Origin: Hybos culiciformis | Lineage: Eukaryota > Arthropoda > Insecta > Diptera > Hybotidae | Assembly (NCBI GenBank): GCA_964007475.1 | Contig: CAXFZM010000042.1 | Location: 62,001-126,000 of the forward strand | Length of the DNA stretch: 64,000 nucleotides | Reading direction: 5' to 3' | Shown: positions 22,785 to 33,585 of the stretch, piece by piece | Layout: each line of letters starts with the position of its first letter | Position numbering within the stretch: position 1 is the stretch's first letter | The notes under the pieces: generated by a model | Told to the model about the DNA's origin: nothing | Database searches by the model: none | The model's input: only the letters and a program-made list of their open reading frames with translations | Translations under genes and position numbers: made by a program

Positions 22785-22980
22785 ATCAAATGAAGCGAAT
22801 GATTGTTATACCCCCAGAAGTTTTTCTCAAGTTAAAAAAACAAATTGAAAATGATTCTAATCTGAGTATGCTTGATCAAAATATGAAAAAGATCTTATAT
22901 AATAAATCATTAAATACATCGCAAAAGTGGTACTTATATCGTCAAAATTTAATGAAATATATGAATGTCAAGAGACATCA
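22781..22980 (+). CDS. Small Polinton protein with LYNK/WYLYRQ motif
   Basis: The frame starts MNQMKRMIVIPPEVFLKLKK and includes LDQNMKKILYNKSLNTSQKW and YLYRQNLMKYM. This helical pattern recurs in small proteins placed before the penton gene of Polintons. The frame stays open to 23278, but after about residue 65 it runs over the penton-like gene in another frame, so the natural C-terminus is uncertain and my end is approximate. A frameshift may have removed the original stop and the start of the next gene. Confidence 0.5.
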
Positions 22981-23954
22981 ATTATTACCTGCCATAACGT
23001 CCAATACAGAATCACAAACCGAGAATTTTATGTTACATTACTTAGTAATGAATCAATTAATTTTTTTCCAAATAATACATTGTCTAGTTTTGAAAACAAA
23101 ATACCCAGTCATATTCATTTCACCAGGGGTAATTGGAAAGTTGGTTTGGTTGAAACTTCTATTAATGACTTTATACAAACTGATATTTTCAATAATGAAA
23201 CTGATATTAAAATTAATATTGGCCATTTTCCTCACTATAACCACACATATAAATTTAATCGAATTGAACACAGTATAATGGGCTACACATTTTTTCCAAA
23301 AGAAAAAATTAAATTGGAAAATGATTGGAAGAATAATTTTTTACCTACTATATTAAAAAATATAACACCACATCATAATTATACTCGTAGAGAAGTGGAA
23401 GAAAAATTAATAATTGAAATTTTAAGTATTTTGAAAGATGAAAATAGTTTTCAAGAAAATGGGAAAGATATTGTTTTTACACCTATATCCAAAAATACTG
23501 ATATGATTCCAATTTCATCAACATTTCAGAAAGAAACATTTTATATTAAATCAGGTGTTGAAATGTTGAATATACAATAATTGAGTTATTAAAGACTCTT
23601 TTTAAACAAAAAAAGGATTTGCATACTATTAAAAAGAGTCTTCCTGATTTATTTAATCAAGTTTTAATAAACGCTAGAAATTGTATTAGCAAATATGAAA
23701 TGATACTTCTATACAGTGATATAGTTGAGCCAGTAATATATGGAGGAAATAAAATTCAGGCTTTGAGAGCAATTAATGTAGAAAATGATAGAAATCAAAT
23801 TATTATAGAATTTAAAAATGTACATTATATACCAGTAGCTAAAAAATTATTTGATACCATTGCTATTAGAATTTGTAATAAAAATGGTGAAAATTTAAAT
23901 ATTGTACCAAGTGAATTTCCTACAAGAGTTGTATTACATTTTAAGAATTTCTAA
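22927..23954 (+). pseudogene. Polinton minor capsid (penton-like) protein, frameshifted
   Basis: This is the single jelly-roll penton-type capsid protein. The first piece (22927-23580) has NREFYVTLLSNESINFFPNN and IHFTRGNWKVGLVETSIN, matching the start of the family. The second piece (23619-23954, another frame) has ISKYEMILLYSDIVEPVIYG and YIPVAKKLFDTIAIRICNKN, the conserved C-terminal part. The break is near 23577-23600. No ATG is seen at the expected start before EFYVT; the open frame begins with GTG. It would fill the capsid vertices alongside the major capsid protein at 24728. It is not expected to be functional. Confidence 0.8.
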
Positions 23955-24017
23955 AATTATAAATATAACTGATTTTTTTACTATATGAAACATTGTGATT
24001 TTTACTTTTAAAACATC

Positions 24018-24727
24018 ATGCAGCATCAATACGTTAAATACTACCATAGATTAAGAATACAGAAAGATGGGAAGCTTCATACAACATTTTTTCAGTCACT
24101 TTTGGTATGTGAATGTGTTAGTAAAACTAAATAAAATTCTTTTCATATATTGATAATTATCATGTATTTTATTTTGTTTTACTAACACATTCACATAAAA
24201 ATACCAAAAATAATGTTGTATCAATCTTCCCATCTTTCTGTATTCTTAATCTATGATACTACTTAGCACAGACGGGTGGAAATTTAAATGATATTGAATA
24301 TCTACTACGATCTCCCCATCAAGTCCTGAAAGGAAGAGGTTTAGGAAATTTTTTTGGAGGTTTATTTAGATGTTTAAAACCGGCTTTTATGTCTGGTCTA
24401 AATTTAATAAAGGATGAAGCCCTAAAAACAGGTTCTAATATTATAACAGATATTGTAAGCGGCGCTACTCCAACTGAAGTATTGCAGAATCAAGGAAAAA
24501 CAGGCTTGACTAATTTACGTAAATCAGCTGTAAATAAATTACATGAGATGTACGGTGGTGGTAATAAAATTAAAAAAAGAAAAAGTATAAAAAGAAGGTT
24601 AAATCAAAAATTGAAATCCATACAAAATACATTCATTAGACGGGGAACTTTAAATAAAAAAGCTACTAATAAAAATTTTTTAGATATATTCATAAAATTA
24701 GATATAAGCATAAAATTAAAACTTAGT
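24018..24727 (+). pseudogene. Polinton pVI-like/minor virion gene, split by a 211-bp element
   Basis: The ATG at 24018 opens nine codons that end at a 7-bp duplication. After the inserted element the frame resumes at 24263. Downstream it has a glycine-rich amphipathic stretch (GRGLGNFFGGLFRCLKPAF) and DEALKTGSNIITDIVSG, typical of the Polinton protein compared with adenovirus membrane-lytic pVI. The C-terminus is basic (KKRKSIKRRLNQKLK). No stop is present before the major capsid ATG at 24728, so the two are now in one continuous frame, probably through loss of the natural stop near LDIF (about 24690). Confidence 0.7.
24045..24255. mobile_element. 211-bp inverted-repeat element inside the pVI-like gene
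   Basis: Ends are CATAGATTAAGAATACAG and its reverse complement, with inner complementarity over about 80 bp (for example TTTTACTAACACATTCACAT against its mirror). It is flanked by ATACTAC at 24038-24044 and 24256-24262. The flanking reading frame matches up when one copy of the 7-bp duplication is counted. It has no coding capacity. Confidence 0.9.
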
Positions 24728-25699
24728 ATGGCCGCAGTTGAATGCATGAAATCTGAATTAGATATTTTCTCCACACCACCTATACAAACGAGTATATTAC
24801 GTACAGATGAAGTTGCCTACAATCCAATAGCATGACTTAATTCCAGTGGCGTGCCGTGATATTTTTAAGTGGGTGTGCAATATCTAAATACAAATTTATA
24901 CATAAATATGTAATCGCCCTAAAAACTATATTTAAAAAAAAAATTAAATAAGTAAAAAAACCTATTATTCTTTAATCAAAATATTTTTGTATCTTAAAAC
25001 AAAATTATTCCTGAAGCATCGATATTATTATGCACGCATACATTTTTTCTTCTAATTGTTTTATTGTTGGCTGTTTAATAACCAGCGCTTTCTTTTCCTT
25101 ATAGGACTTTTTGAAATTATGTATACACAATTTTTTCATGTATTTTTTAACATGACAATAATAAAAAACAACATAATGAGCAACAAATCTAATGCGCCTT
25201 CGCCTTCATTTTTGTAACATTTGCATTTGTAAATAAAAAAAGCTTTTTCTCTCAAAAAATGTTAACGCACTCTCTTATCTTAATTCATTTCTTTTAAATC
25301 TGATACTGTTGTTCGCTGTGTGATAGCCAGCGCTTGCTTTCTTTAAAACTTATTATATATTTTTAAAAGTATATAACATTTTTTTTATGTATTTTAGCAG
25401 CACGATACCAAAGATGACATATTATAAAGATAAGAAGCTCAGGAATAAGTGTAGTTTTCTCCCGCCAAAACTTCTCTTGGTATCGGTTGTTTTTTTTTTT
25501 TTTACACTTAGTTTTTATATGATTTTATTATAGGTGTTCAATAGACAAAATCAGGGATGGACCCGATGAAATATTTTTTAAAGAAAAATTCTTAAATTTA
25601 AACGTGTAACACAGATAAAATTTTATTTCTATTTTTCTTAATTTTAATTAAAGCACTTTAAAATATAAAAATTCGACAGCGAATAAAAGGATTTACTAA

Positions 25700-26005
25700 A
25701 AATTCTTGGCGATACTGCCGTTTGAAAATTTTAAAGGGCCATAACTCCAAAATGGGGGCCTTCCCGCAACAACCGTTTCGGATTTAACATTTTAGGGACC
25801 GTCTCTATTACCTACCCAAAAATAGGGCAAATGGGGCACAAAACAAATTTTTCCATACAAAAATGTATCAAAACTTTGGGAGGCCCTATCTCCGAAACAG
25901 GGCCTGAGCCCCAAGAACTGATTTCAGTTTTGGGAGTTTGGGCATCGCCTCTAACGCCCTCCAAGTTTCAGCCCATTCTGAGAGGTTCAAGGAAACGGAA
26001 GTTTA
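25700..26005. repeat. GC-rich non-coding repeat, second copy
   Basis: Shares phrases with 10669-10915 (GGGCCATAACTCC, ACCGTTTCGGATTT, GCCTCTAACGCCCTCCAAG). A 63-residue frame runs through it but shows no family features and is probably chance. Confidence 0.5.
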
Positions 26006-26080
26006 GCCAAATTCTTTATTAAAATAATTGTAACAGTGGTAGGAATCAACATTAATTAAACTGGATAAAATTATGAACAA

Positions 26081-26277
26081 ACATTATTTCCACCTTGTTT
26101 TCTAATTATTGCAAAATATTATTCTTAACAATCTTGATATAAGTGGCTAAAGAAATATATCCTTATCGAACCTTATTGAACCTTATTGAACATTATTTCC
26201 ACCTTGTTTTCTAATTATTGCAAAATATTATTCTTAACAATCTTGATATAAGTGGCTAAAGAAATATATCCTTATCG
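26081..26277. repeat. Tandem duplication, period 109 bp
   Basis: About 88 bp from ACATTATTTCCACCTTGTTT to AAATATATCCTTATCG is repeated at a distance of 109 bp (26081 and 26190) and looks identical. The 21 bp between are ACCTTATTG-rich. Confidence 0.88.
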
Positions 26278-27007
26278 ATTTTTACATGATGGGAACAAAA
26301 ATAATTATATTTCGATCATTATACCTGGCAAAATAATCTTTTTCCTGACATTTTAATATATTTAATTATTTTTTTGAAAAAAATTTATTATTTTACAAAT
26401 TTTTTTTTTACACAACTTAACTTCAGTTGAAAGTTTTCAAATTTAAGTTTACATCCCTAATCATTTATGTTTTTCTTTATCGTTTTGTTTTGGAAAAAAG
26501 CAAAAATCGTGACGCGTTTAAAACAATAACATTCAATTTGACGACGCGTTTAAGGCAAAACGTGTAAAAAAAAAAATTCTTATTCATATACAGAGTGACT
26601 ATACTTATTTTAATTTTAAAAAGTTTACTTAAAAATTTATAAAAAAATAAGTATTTTGGGTTTTATGCTAATAATAAATTTAGAAAACAATTTTTGAAAT
26701 GTTACAAAATATTTTTGTTGTTTAAAAAATAGAAATAAAGGTTTTTTAAACAAAAAAATTTCAATACAACCTGAAAAATTTAAATATGTTGAGAGGTAAA
26801 TTTATGCAATATACCTTGTAAATTAGAAAAATAATACACATAAAAATGTATTGCTGTCCTTGTCTAAAAAAAAGTTTACACTATGCTACTTATCTTTATA
26901 ATATGTCATCTTTGACGATACATAAGAGTTTTAGTTCAGCCTTTAGCGCAATAATTCTAATGCGCTATTATTGTTATTATTATTCGAATATCGAATGTTG
27001 TTAACTA

Positions 27008-27925
27008 TACCTTTTCAACTTCAAATTGGAAATAATCATTTTCAAATTGGAAATAATCATTTTCAAAATGGAAATAATCATTTTCAAAATGGAATTAATC
27101 ATTTTCAAAATGGAAATAATCATTTTCAAAATGGAATTAATCATTTTCAAAATGGAAATAATCATTTTCAAAATGGAAATAATCATTTTCAAAATGGAAT
27201 TAATCATTTTCAAAATGGAAATAATCATTTTCAAAATGAAAATTAATCTTAAAATAGTAAGGTAGCAAGCCAGATACGATCAAACAGTGTTTGAAGTTTT
27301 TTATTAGTTGCATCTTTGCCAAAAAGTGCAATATACAAAAAAAAAAATTTTTGTTTAAAAAAATGTCGTATATTAAGAAATGGGAACCTGATAATGTTAA
27401 AAATCAAATTTGTGCTTTATAAAACAACTTTCCATCCATTAACCCACCTATATAATGTCGTTTTCACTCCTAAAGTTTTTGAGAGCGCTCTCCAATCCCC
27501 ACCACATTGTTGTGTAAAACATAAATTTTCTTTTTAACATTATCAGGTTCCCACTTCTCAATGAACGACATTTTTTTAAACAAAAATTTTTTTTTTGTAT
27601 ATTGCACTTTTTGGCAAAGATGCAACTAATAAAAAACTTGAAACACTTTTTGAGCGTATCTGGCTTGCTACCTTACTATTTTAAAATTAATTTCCAATTT
27701 GAAAATGATTATTTCCATTTAGAAAATGATTATTTCCATTTAGAAAATGATTATTTCCAATTTGAAAATGATTATTTCCATTTAGAAAATGATTATTTCC
27801 ATTTAGAAAATGATTATTTCCATTTAGAAAATGATTATTTCCATTTTGAAAATGATTATTTCCATTTTGAAAATGATTATTTCCATTTTGAAAATGATTA
27901 TTTCCAATTTGAAGTTGAAAAGGTA
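27008..27925. mobile_element. Fold-back element with 21-bp minisatellite arms
   Basis: Ends are TACCTTTTCAACTTC and its reverse complement, flanked by TA on both sides (27006-27007, 27926-27927). Each arm has about ten copies of a 21-bp unit (GGAAATAATCATTTTCAAAAT) at about 27019-27246, and inverted at about 27690-27915. The inverted repeat continues inward through AGGTAGCAAGCCAGATACG to about 27400 and 27530. The TA duplication suggests a Tc1/mariner-type integrase, but there is no gene. Open frames through the arrays are repeat artefacts. Confidence 0.88.
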
Positions 27926-29457
27926 TAGAGAAAGCTTTTTGCTTTTTTACACATTTTTTTATTACGTATCTACCTATAAATTTTTGCACGATTATGTACA
28001 ATAATGTTGATTTGTTACAAAAAGCAAAAATTAAATAGGTATGTAATTTTTTTAGAGATAAATATTAATTTTTAATTTAAAAAAATAAGTAATTTTTAAT
28101 TTTTTTTTTAAGTTTTGGTAGGTGTGCAGTGCGCATTCTGCGTCTTAAGATGCACGCCACTGCTTGATTCATCACCTTCAACGATAGAATTTATTTCATT
28201 AGGTCATGGTGACACATACAGGGATTTATCGTCAATTTTTTTAAGATTTAAGGTTCAGATATTGAAAAAAGATGGTTCTCTATGGAATGATGATAAGACT
28301 ACTGTAACACCCTCAACTCTTATTGAACAACCTAGGGTTGTCAACAATCTTTTACATTCAATGATAAAACAATGTAATGTCACACTTAACGGCAAATGTG
28401 TTACACCTTCGGATAGTAATTATCATTACAGAGCATACATTGAAAGTTTATTAAATTATGGAAGTGACGCAGCAAATACTCACTTAGAATGCGCTCTTTG
28501 GGAATTGGACAAACCTAACATGAACTCTTTTAATAATGCTGGAGCAGTAGCTCGTCAAAAAATTTTAAATAATAGCGCTGTAGTAGAACTTATGGGAAGA
28601 TTACATGTAGAGATGTGTCGTTCGTGAACGACCGAGTTAAAAAGAACGGATCACTAAAGTGAACGATGACCGATCGGTCAGTAAAAAAAAAATATATCGT
28701 TCACTGTTCATCGTTCTTTTCTAAAAAAAAAAGTTCTGTAGGTGTAGAGAAGAGATAAATGTTTGAAAAGAGCAGTACACTTATTTTACAGCTATAAGGA
28801 AGAAAGAGAAATTGTATTGTAACATTGTAATGTGAATGTGGCTGTGTACAATGGCTAGCTGTTTACTGGTTTAAAAATGTTCGTCTTTTTGAATTGAAAA
28901 TGCCATACGTAATCAAAGCAACATCCATAGAAAAAAAAAATGCAATAACAAAAACTGATGGGAAACATATTTAATATTTAAAGGGATATTTACAGGAAAA
29001 ATTCAAAAGAACAACCGCCTGACTGGTTTTCTTTCTATTATGGTTGGTAAATAAATAATTCAGCTGGTAGATAATTTAATTAAACAAAAAATCTCGCAAT
29101 GTTGTATTTACTTAGTTATTAAGAAAATATTATTGAAATTAAATTAATAAATATACATTTAAATTTTTAAAACGAACAGAAAAATGTCTTTGTTTACATA
29201 TGAAAAATAAATTGATGTCCGCAATAAGTTCTTGCGACAAACACCAGGGGTATTTGCCCATGGATATTATTCTAAAATCCAAATTCCAAAGGCAGGAAGC
29301 AATAAAAAGTAAGTTGCTAAGATAACGAAGTAGCTGTTGCTGTGGAAATGAAAATTTGTTTTCTTTCGTCAAATTTAAATAACTTTAACGTTAAAATTAA
29401 ATTTTTTTTTAACCATATACCTAGTAAGTTGTTAAAAAATTTAAATTAGAAAAAAAA

Positions 29458-31772
29458 TGTCTGACGATAGATTTTCGCGAAAAACCAGTGAAATTTGGAG
29501 CTTTTTTACAAAAAAAGATGAAAATATTGCAAAATGTTCCTTTTGTTCCCAAAATTTGTCTTCACATAAACTGCACTTACGCCCTTATTTATAAAAGTCC
29601 GTATCTAAATTTGATTGCAGCAGCTAAATAACTACATTATATTTTAGGGGAAAATGAGTTATTAGTGCCAGTTATTGATTTAGACATGGACAATATCGCA
29701 GCATCAACTTCTTTAAAATCATCAGCTTCAGCATCTGTAACAGTTTCAGCATCTTCAATACCAGACCATCCAGCATCAACATCTACATCTTCATCTTCAA
29801 CCGTACTTTCATCACATTTAACTTCAAAAAAACCAAAAACAATGACTCAAAGTTCAGTACTGCATCATTTAAAAAAGCCTCTTCCAATAAGTAGAAGTAA
29901 AATTATTGATTCACAACTAATTAAAATGATTGCAAAAGAGTATCACCCATTTTCCATAGTTGAAGATAAAGAATTTAAAAAACTTTTGGAATTATTAAAT
30001 CCGGGCTATACTCTTCCATCCCGAAAAACTTTATCTTGTAGCTTATTGCCCCAAGTTTATGAGAAAACTAAATGTGAGCTTAGAGATGATTTAGTTTCCT
30101 GCATAAACCAAAATTCAGCAGTAGCCTTGACAGTAGATGGTTGGACATCAGTATCCAACAAAAGCTTCTTAGCTGTCACTGTCCATTACATCGACATAGA
30201 GTGTCGCTTACAAGCTCGTCTATTGGACTGTTTAGAGTGCAGTGACGAGCGTCACACTTCTGAAAATTTGTGTAGTAGCATTAAAAATATAGTGCATCAA
30301 TGGGGGCTAGAAAATAAAGTAAGTGCCATCGTCAGCGATCATGCGAGTAACATTGTTGGAGCAATTCGTCTAGGTACGTCCAAAATATTCTTGAATATAT
30401 CCCGTCAAATAAAAAAAAATTGCGATTTTTCCAGAAAAGAGATATTTAAATTAAAGAGATATTTAAATTGTAATTAATGTTTTCATTAACTTGATTTTTT
30501 AATATATTAAACCTTTTTGAAATAAAACTATAACAACACTTCAAATAAAAAAAAAATTATATTGAAAATTAAAAATCTGGTTCCTAAAAATTTCAATAAA
30601 ATATTATAAACTATATTTTTATTCTTGTTATTATAAAATTATAAAAATATATTTTTATTCTTGTTTTTTTAGGAAAGTGGCACCACATTGGATGTTTCGC
30701 TCACAAATTAAATCTCATAGTGCAAAATTGTCTGTCGAAAATTGAGGATGTACGACTGAAAATTAAGTCAATTGTAGAATATTTTAAAAGAAGCCCTCAT
30801 GCAGCAACCAAATTAGAAGCTATTCAAAAACAAATGGGACAGCCAATTTTAAAATTGAAACAAGATGTTGCGACACGTTGGAATTCAACTTTGGAAATGC
30901 TCGAACGCTACATCACTGTAAAAGACTCGGTAGCGTACATCATTCCTCAGTTGAATTCGTCTTTATCAATACCAACAAAAGAAGATATTCAACAAATTGA
31001 TAAAGCAATAGAAATTTTGCAACCGTTTAAAGAAATTACAATAGAGCTTTCCAGCGAGCAACATGTTTCATTATCAAAAGTTCTCGTTTTAAGCAACGCT
31101 TTAAAAAAAATAATGGTAAAAAATGCAAACGACATCACATTACAACCAGAATTAAAGGAAATGGTTGCTGTCATACTTAAAGATTGTAATGAACGGCTGA
31201 ATTTTTTTTCACAGACATCCTACTATTTGTATGCTGAGGCCACTTTTTTGGATCCAAGGTTCAAAAAAATTCCTTTTACGGGAAATATTACAACCGTTAT
31301 TGAGGCTGCAGCTCAAAGGGCGAATAAATTTCAAATAATATTCCCTGTTGAACAACATCCCGAAACAACAATCACCACGACCTTGCCTTTCAGTTCCGCA
31401 TTGTGGGCCGATTTTGATAAAATGGCATCAAGTTGTCAAGTATTAAATACTATAATTTTTCAATTTTTAATAAATCATCCCTTTTTTTTATTTTAGGCAA
31501 CAATGAGTGTATCAGCTGGAAGAGTTGAAATGGACAAATATTTGTCGGAACCAATAATTCCAAGGAATCAAGATCCCTTGATTTGGTGGAATTCTCGAAA
31601 ACAAATTTATCCTCATTTATATGAGTTAGCGAAAAGGAGATTGTGTATTCCAGCTACCTCAGTTCCTTCAGAAAGGATTTTTTCCAAAGCTGGACAAACA
31701 ATCACAGACAGAAGAAGCCGCTTATCAAATGGGAAAGTCTCAAAATTATTATTTTTAAATAAAAATTTATAA
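29458..31772 (+). CDS. hAT transposase (BED finger, RNase H-like, hATC), spliced
   Basis: This is a cut-and-paste transposase. The ATG at 29458 begins a BED-type finger (SEIWSFFTKKDENIAKCSFC), whose second half is degraded around 29590, where a TAA occurs before the next exon-like segment (about 29648). The catalytic core has ALTVDGWTS (first Asp) and IVSDHASNIVGAI (second Asp). An intron at 30374-30672 (GTACGT...TTTTTAG, 299 bp) joins to GKWHHIGCFAHKLNLIV. A second intron at 31440-31496 (57 bp) joins SCQ to the C-terminal hATC dimerisation domain with PATSVPSERIFSKAG (catalytic Glu) and RSRLSNGKVSKLLFLNKNL. Apart from the 29593-29648 segment, which may be a further intron or damage, the frame is intact. 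It resembles ZBED-type hAT transposases. Confidence 0.88.
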
Positions 31773-32159
31773 TTTTTTGTAAATTTTATTTATTATAAAA
31801 AAATATTAAAAAAAAAGATGAAAAAAAGATAAAAAAAATATAAAAAAAAGATGAAAAGAAAGATGAAAAGAAGATTAAAAAAACGGTCCTTATCAGGACC
31901 ATAATAAAAAAGAGTGAACAAATTTGAATAATTATTAATAGACTGATATATATGCTCTAAATATTTTTAATTTCTTTATAATAAAAAATGAAGTATCTTT
32001 TAGTTAATGAATAATTGGTTTACTTCTTATTATTTAATGAAATAAACTTATTGCATATTAACTTTAAAAATAACCGATGAATTTATTGTTCACAGTTCAC
32101 TTTCAGTTTATTTTTATTTCATTTGGTTTTTTTTTTTCCAAAGTTCATATTTTCGGTCG

Positions 32160-32490
32160 TTCAATTGAGCTATATTTTTAACTCGGTCAGTACAAACAGA
32201 ACCTTCAATTTTTTTAACTCGGTCAGTAAAAATAGTACGTTCATTTTTTAACCCGTTCAATATTTTTTAACTCGGTCTGTAAAAATAGTACGTTCATTTT
32301 TTAACCCGTTCAATTTTTTTTAACTCGGTCAGTAAAATAGTTCGTTCATTTTTTTAACCCGTTCAATTTTTTTAACTCGGTCAGTAAATTGATTTGAGTT
32401 AATTTTTTTTCGGTCGTTCAAACGAGAAAATAGGTCGTTCAATTGAACGATATTTTTTAACTCGGTCAGTAAAAAAGAACGAACGAGTTA
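32160..32490. repeat. hAT subterminal tandem repeats
   Basis: At least five imperfect copies of a unit with TTTTTAACTCGGTCAGTAAA followed by TAGTACGTTCATTTTTTAAC and CCGTTCAA. They lie just inside the 3' end, where hAT transposases usually bind arrays of short motifs. Related motifs occur inside the 5' end at 28615-28700. Confidence 0.75.
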
Positions 32491-33377
32491 ACACAGGTCA
32501 CTGAAGTGAACGAGATTTCCCATCACTAATTACATGTAGATTTTTTTAATCAATCAACTCTTTTAGTGAATAATGTGGATATTAGAATTTTGCTAACACT
32601 AGAAAAACCAGAATTTTATTTTTTCTGTAAAGACGATGAAGGTAGCATTTAAAAAATTATGGAGGCAACTTTATTTATCAAACATGTGACAATAAATCCC
32701 AATATTTTATTAGCTCATAATACAGTCTTAGAGAGCAACAATGCAAAATATCACTATAAAAGAGTTGAAACGAAAACTTTTACAATTCCTGCTAATACCT
32801 CCAATTTCTCACTTGATAATGTGTTTATTGGTCAACTTCCAAATACATTATTATTTTGTATGGTGAATAATGAAAACTATTCAGGAAAAAAATCAAAAAA
32901 TCCCTATGATTTTGATCATCATAAATTATCTTAATTTCAATTATACGTTAATGGAACACAAGTACCAAATTTACCTATTGAAATGAATTATACAAGTAGC
33001 AAAAATTCATGTGATACAAGAGCATATCTTACGCTATTTAATGGAACAGGAATTTATAATGGAGATAGAGGGCATCAGATTACAAAAGAGATGTTTAAAA
33101 AGGCTATTTTATTTTAGCTTTCGATTTATCTCCAGATGGATTAGGAAATGACGCTTGTCAAGGTTTTTTAAATCAGGGGACAATAAGAATTGAGGGAAAA
33201 TTTAGCTCAACAAATACCCAAACAATTACCTGTCTTGTTTATGGACAGTTTGATTCCGACTTTTTCATTCCTATAAACATAAACTATCCTCAATTTAATT
33301 ATTCACGTCTTTTTTATGAAATTCCACTGTTTTTAGAAGGGAAAATCTGTCAAATAATAAATAAAAAATTTCAATAA

Positions 33378-33585
33378 AAAACTTGAAAATACATTTTTTA
33401 ATTGCTTTTATTTTATAATATAATATGTATTTAAAAAAGTTTTTATTTTATAATATTCAAAAAAGTTTTTATACAATTAATATTTTAAATTTACATTTCT
33501 AAACTCTTATAGAATATTAAAAAACTAACTGTTTTCAATTATTCTGAAGACTATCCAACAACAACATTGGAATTTTATAATGCCC
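33378..33585. other. Spacer between capsid and polymerase genes; related to TIR sequence
   Basis: These convergent gene ends are separated by AT-rich sequence. About 33440-33520 contains CAAAAAAGTTTTTATACAAT and ACATTTCTAAACTCTTATAG, which also occur beside the zinc-finger-like gene in both terminal repeats (about 16990-17069 and 48701-48785). Confidence 0.65.

Larger units (their letters stand above)
24844..28162. mobile_element. hAT-type non-autonomous element in the capsid gene
   Basis: Ends are CAGTGGCGTGC and GCACGCCACTG. The 8-bp duplication is CTTAATTC (24836-24843) against CTTGATTC (28163-28170), one mismatch. CAGTGGCG-type ends and 8-bp duplications fit hAT. The 3319 bp hold no transposase I can recognise. 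They hold a GC-rich repeat (25700-26005), a tandem duplication (26081-26277) and a fold-back element (27008-27925). Confidence 0.85.
28608..32528. mobile_element. hAT transposon, near-complete, in the capsid gene
   Basis: The 3921-bp element starts TAGAGATGTG and ends CCCATCACTA, flanked by the perfect 8-bp duplication ATTACATG (28600-28607 and 32529-32536). Subterminal sequences on both sides are rich in CGTTCA, GAACG and ACTCGGTCAGTAAAA motifs. It encodes a hAT transposase with clear introns (29458-31772). TIR agreement is imperfect at positions 4, 9 and following (TAGAGATGTG against TAGTGATGGG). Confidence 0.93.
24728..33377 (+). pseudogene. Polinton major capsid protein, split by two hAT insertions
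   Basis: This is the double jelly-roll major capsid protein. The pieces are 24728-24843 (SELDIFSTPPIQTSI), 28163-28607 (STIEFISLGHGDTYRDL; VNNLLHSMIKQCNVTLNGK; YRAYIESLLNYG) and 32537-33377 (VNNVDIRILLTLEKPEF; GQLPNTLLFCMVNNENYSG). The insertions at 24844-28162 and 28608-32528 each carry 8-bp duplications, and the flanking frames are continuous across both. Other damage is an in-frame TGA at 24833, TAA near 32650 and at 32932, and a one-base frameshift near 33100, after which AFDLSPDGLGNDACQGFL follows in the shifted frame. Nothing of the expected C-terminus appears missing. It cannot make a capsid. Confidence 0.9.

Noticed and set aside
25831..26022. 63-residue frame in a GC-rich island
   Set aside because: It has no motif, and the similar island at 10.7 kb lacks a matching frame.
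27001..27265. Open frames of Asn/His/Phe repeats across the 27-kb array
   Set aside because: A 21-bp unit is a multiple of three and lacks stops in several frames, so it stays open on both strands. No start context or family feature supports a protein.
27008..27925. CRISPR-like array
   Set aside because: Units are contiguous with no unique spacers and are mirrored in a fold-back; the DNA is eukaryotic.
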